NCBI RefSeq assembly: GCF_032884065.1
Contig: NW_027062696.1
Location: forward strand, 620,001 to 684,000
Direction: 5' to 3'
DNA from: Artemia franciscana
Lineage: Eukaryota; Arthropoda; Branchiopoda; Anostraca; Artemiidae
Length of the DNA: 64,000 nucleotides
Under the pieces are notes generated by a model. The model was not told where the DNA came from and searched no databases. It worked only from the letters and a program-made list of their open reading frames with translations. A program made the translations under genes and the position numbers. Shown piece by piece: positions 45,933-64,000 of this stretch. How positions within the stretch are numbered: position 1 is the first letter of the stretch; each line of letters opens with the position of its first letter.

Positions 45933-46077
45933 CAAATTCACGACTAAAGCAGTAAAGTGGTTCGAAAAATTTCTCTATTTCTGAAAACTCATTTTGTAAA
46001 ATATTACAGTAGTAAAATCATAATAACATAAATTAAATTATTTCTATAAGTTCCAAGAATTACAGCAGCAAATTAAG

Positions 46078-62438
<16,361 letters not shown>

Positions 62439-63104
62439 CTATAAGAAAACATAGGGAAATCTCAATAATTTCAATAATATAAAATAGAAGACCATGAATT
62501 TGTAAAGGTTTAAAGTGACGTAAGATTGCGCTTTAAATTTTAATTTAATTGTAGATTCACAAATGCTGCCCCAAACTATGCAACAAAACATTAAAAAAAT
62601 TGTTCTTTTGTAAATTAAACTAAACACTTTAACCAAAAATAATAATGTGATCCCAGTCTCATCTGGATATTTGGAATAATCTCTATCCCCATTTTGGCTG
62701 ATTTAATAAAACTATCCTTGAGAATTGATCTCCGTAAAACTTGAGGATACACGTAAACTATCTAAGCCAGTCTTCTGTAATATCAATTTAGAAAAGGCTC
62801 AAATCCCTTCGCTTCAAGTGCATGGTCTACTGTCACTAACCCTTACTTCTAGGACTACCCATGAAAATCATTCGTAAGTTAACACTCCAATAACGTCAAT
62901 TCAAATGAAGGAACAAAAAAATTCTTTTATCGGCGAATGAGTGAGACCATTATCAAAAGCAGAATAGCAAAGATCGTTTGATTCAAAAATCATAGTTAGC
63001 GCAATAGTGCTGCCTAAGTAAAGAGTGATATGGGCAAAATGTATTATTTATTTATTTAATTTTTTTGTTGATTTATCTTAGACCAGGCATTTCGTATTGA
63101 AGGA
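62439..63104. other. Xylosyltransferase intron, nothing recognised
   Basis: Upstream of the first visible exon. No further exon encoding the glycosyltransferase domain could be found before the window ends. Confidence 0.5.
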
Positions 63105-64000
63105 GTTGTCGTGGAAACGTTGAAAAGGGCTCATTCGATTGGAAACTGAGAGGGCTAGTGCCATTTTCATCGTCGAAAGTGATTAGAGGGCAACTAACCA
63201 CCCTTCCAAGCCAACCCTTTTCCCAAACCCAACCAATACAGATTTTGAGACAGCCATTTTGTTCAACGTAGCTGAAAGGTCCGTAAATTATGTCTTTGAG
63301 GATATACCCCCTTCACAGTCCTCAGGGCAATGGTCGTAGGTTATATCCTAGGGATATATAAGGGTGATATTTTACATATAAAGGGTGATCGCATAAACTT
63401 CAGAGTGGGCTGATTAGATTAGTAATTAGAAGTTCTATTGTCCTTTTTAAGATTCAGAGTATTTAAGGGTATATACCCCCCTCCACACACATACACCTCG
63501 TATTTTCCCGAAATGCATCGGATAGAATTTTTGAAATGGCCACTTGTTACCAAAGAAATATAAAAAAATGCGCATTCGATTGGACATTGAAAGGGATATA
63601 GCCCGTTTTAATAGTCAAACGTGATTGGAGGGCAACAAGCACCCTGCATTCATCAATTCCATAAACACATCTAATCAAAATTTTGAGACAGCCATTTTGT
63701 TCAGTGTAGTTGAAAGCTCTGGAAATTATGTCTTTGAGAATGACACCCCCTCCCCACAGCCGTCAGCGCAAGGACTGTAAACTATGACCCGAGGGCATAT
63801 AAGGTTTTTATGGAAAAGGTGATCGTAAAAACCCCAGAATGGGCTCATTGGACAGGAAATTGGACGTTCTAGTGCCCTTTTTATGAGTCAAAGTGATTAG
63901 AGAGCAGTCACCCCCACGTCGTATTTTCCACAAATGCCTTTGATAAAATTTCTGAGATTGCTATTTGTTTAAAAACAGTCCAAATATCGTATAATGACAG
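63105..64000 (+). repeat. Divergent tandem array C (GGAGGGCAACTAG-type units)
   Basis: Repeated units with GTGATTAGAGGGCAACTAAC, TTTTGAGACAGCCATTTTGT and AATTATGTCTTTGAGGAT. These are followed by a C-rich run, GTAAACTATG-like and AAGGTTTTTATGG words. Four variably truncated units are visible and continue past the window edge. Related to arrays A and B. Confidence 0.65.

Overview
This is an AT-rich, repeat-laden eukaryotic window. Protein-coding sequence is a very small fraction of it. Three host genes were recovered by reading splice-compatible exons; all lie on the minus strand. They are: the 5' part of a TMEM45-type multi-pass membrane protein (exons at 16275-16193, 12137-11998 and 2734-2508, continuing off the left edge); a complete cyclophilin H, the PPIH spliceosomal peptidyl-prolyl isomerase (four coding exons between 33942 and 24173, 184 aa); and the 3' part of a peptide O-xylosyltransferase (six exons from 62438 to 46078, continuing off the right edge). 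Exon phases match at every junction. Metazoan families, kilobase-scale introns, GT-AG splice sites, and the LINE, piggyBac, hAT and Helitron content all point to an invertebrate, most likely an arthropod. The 5' foldback repeat reminds me of brine shrimp (Artemia) sequence, but that is recollection, not proof.

Layout. 1-2507: divergent tandem units and a large inverted repeat, inside or downstream of the TMEM45-like gene. 2508-16275: TMEM45-like exons; intron 2 is full of foldback repeats (3425-5149, 5485-6314, 10012-11537), a hAT-type MITE (6564-6747) and a hAT transposase remnant; intron 1 holds a LINE 3' end. 16276-24172: intergenic, with a 110-bp near-perfect palindrome, an almost full-length but dead non-LTR retrotransposon (about 17390-20028, minus), a tRNA-derived SINE and a dead hAT transposase. 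24173-33942: PPIH, with a foldback element in intron 2 and a 71-base T tract in intron 1. 33943-46077: intergenic, holding a LINE fragment and a three-level nest in which an old minus-strand foldback element is split by a TTAA-flanked piggyBac element (40524-43094) and by a second foldback element (43666-44701). 46078-64000: xylosyltransferase exons. Their introns hold a short Helitron derivative (47626-48612), inverted unrecognised coding-like modules around it, more LINE ends, and a foldback copy interrupted by a LINE tail.

The host genes are unrelated housekeeping functions and form no pathway. I did not find an undescribed enzymatic or defence system. The most original content is the foldback family. 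Its termini can be fixed because one copy sits cleanly inside another; it has a 5' giant hairpin, subterminal 12-bp inverted repeats, a 3' hairpin and apparent A|T insertion without target duplication, which resembles non-autonomous Helentron/Helitron-like elements. The inverted modules around 46.8-50.3 kb are the other item worth following up.
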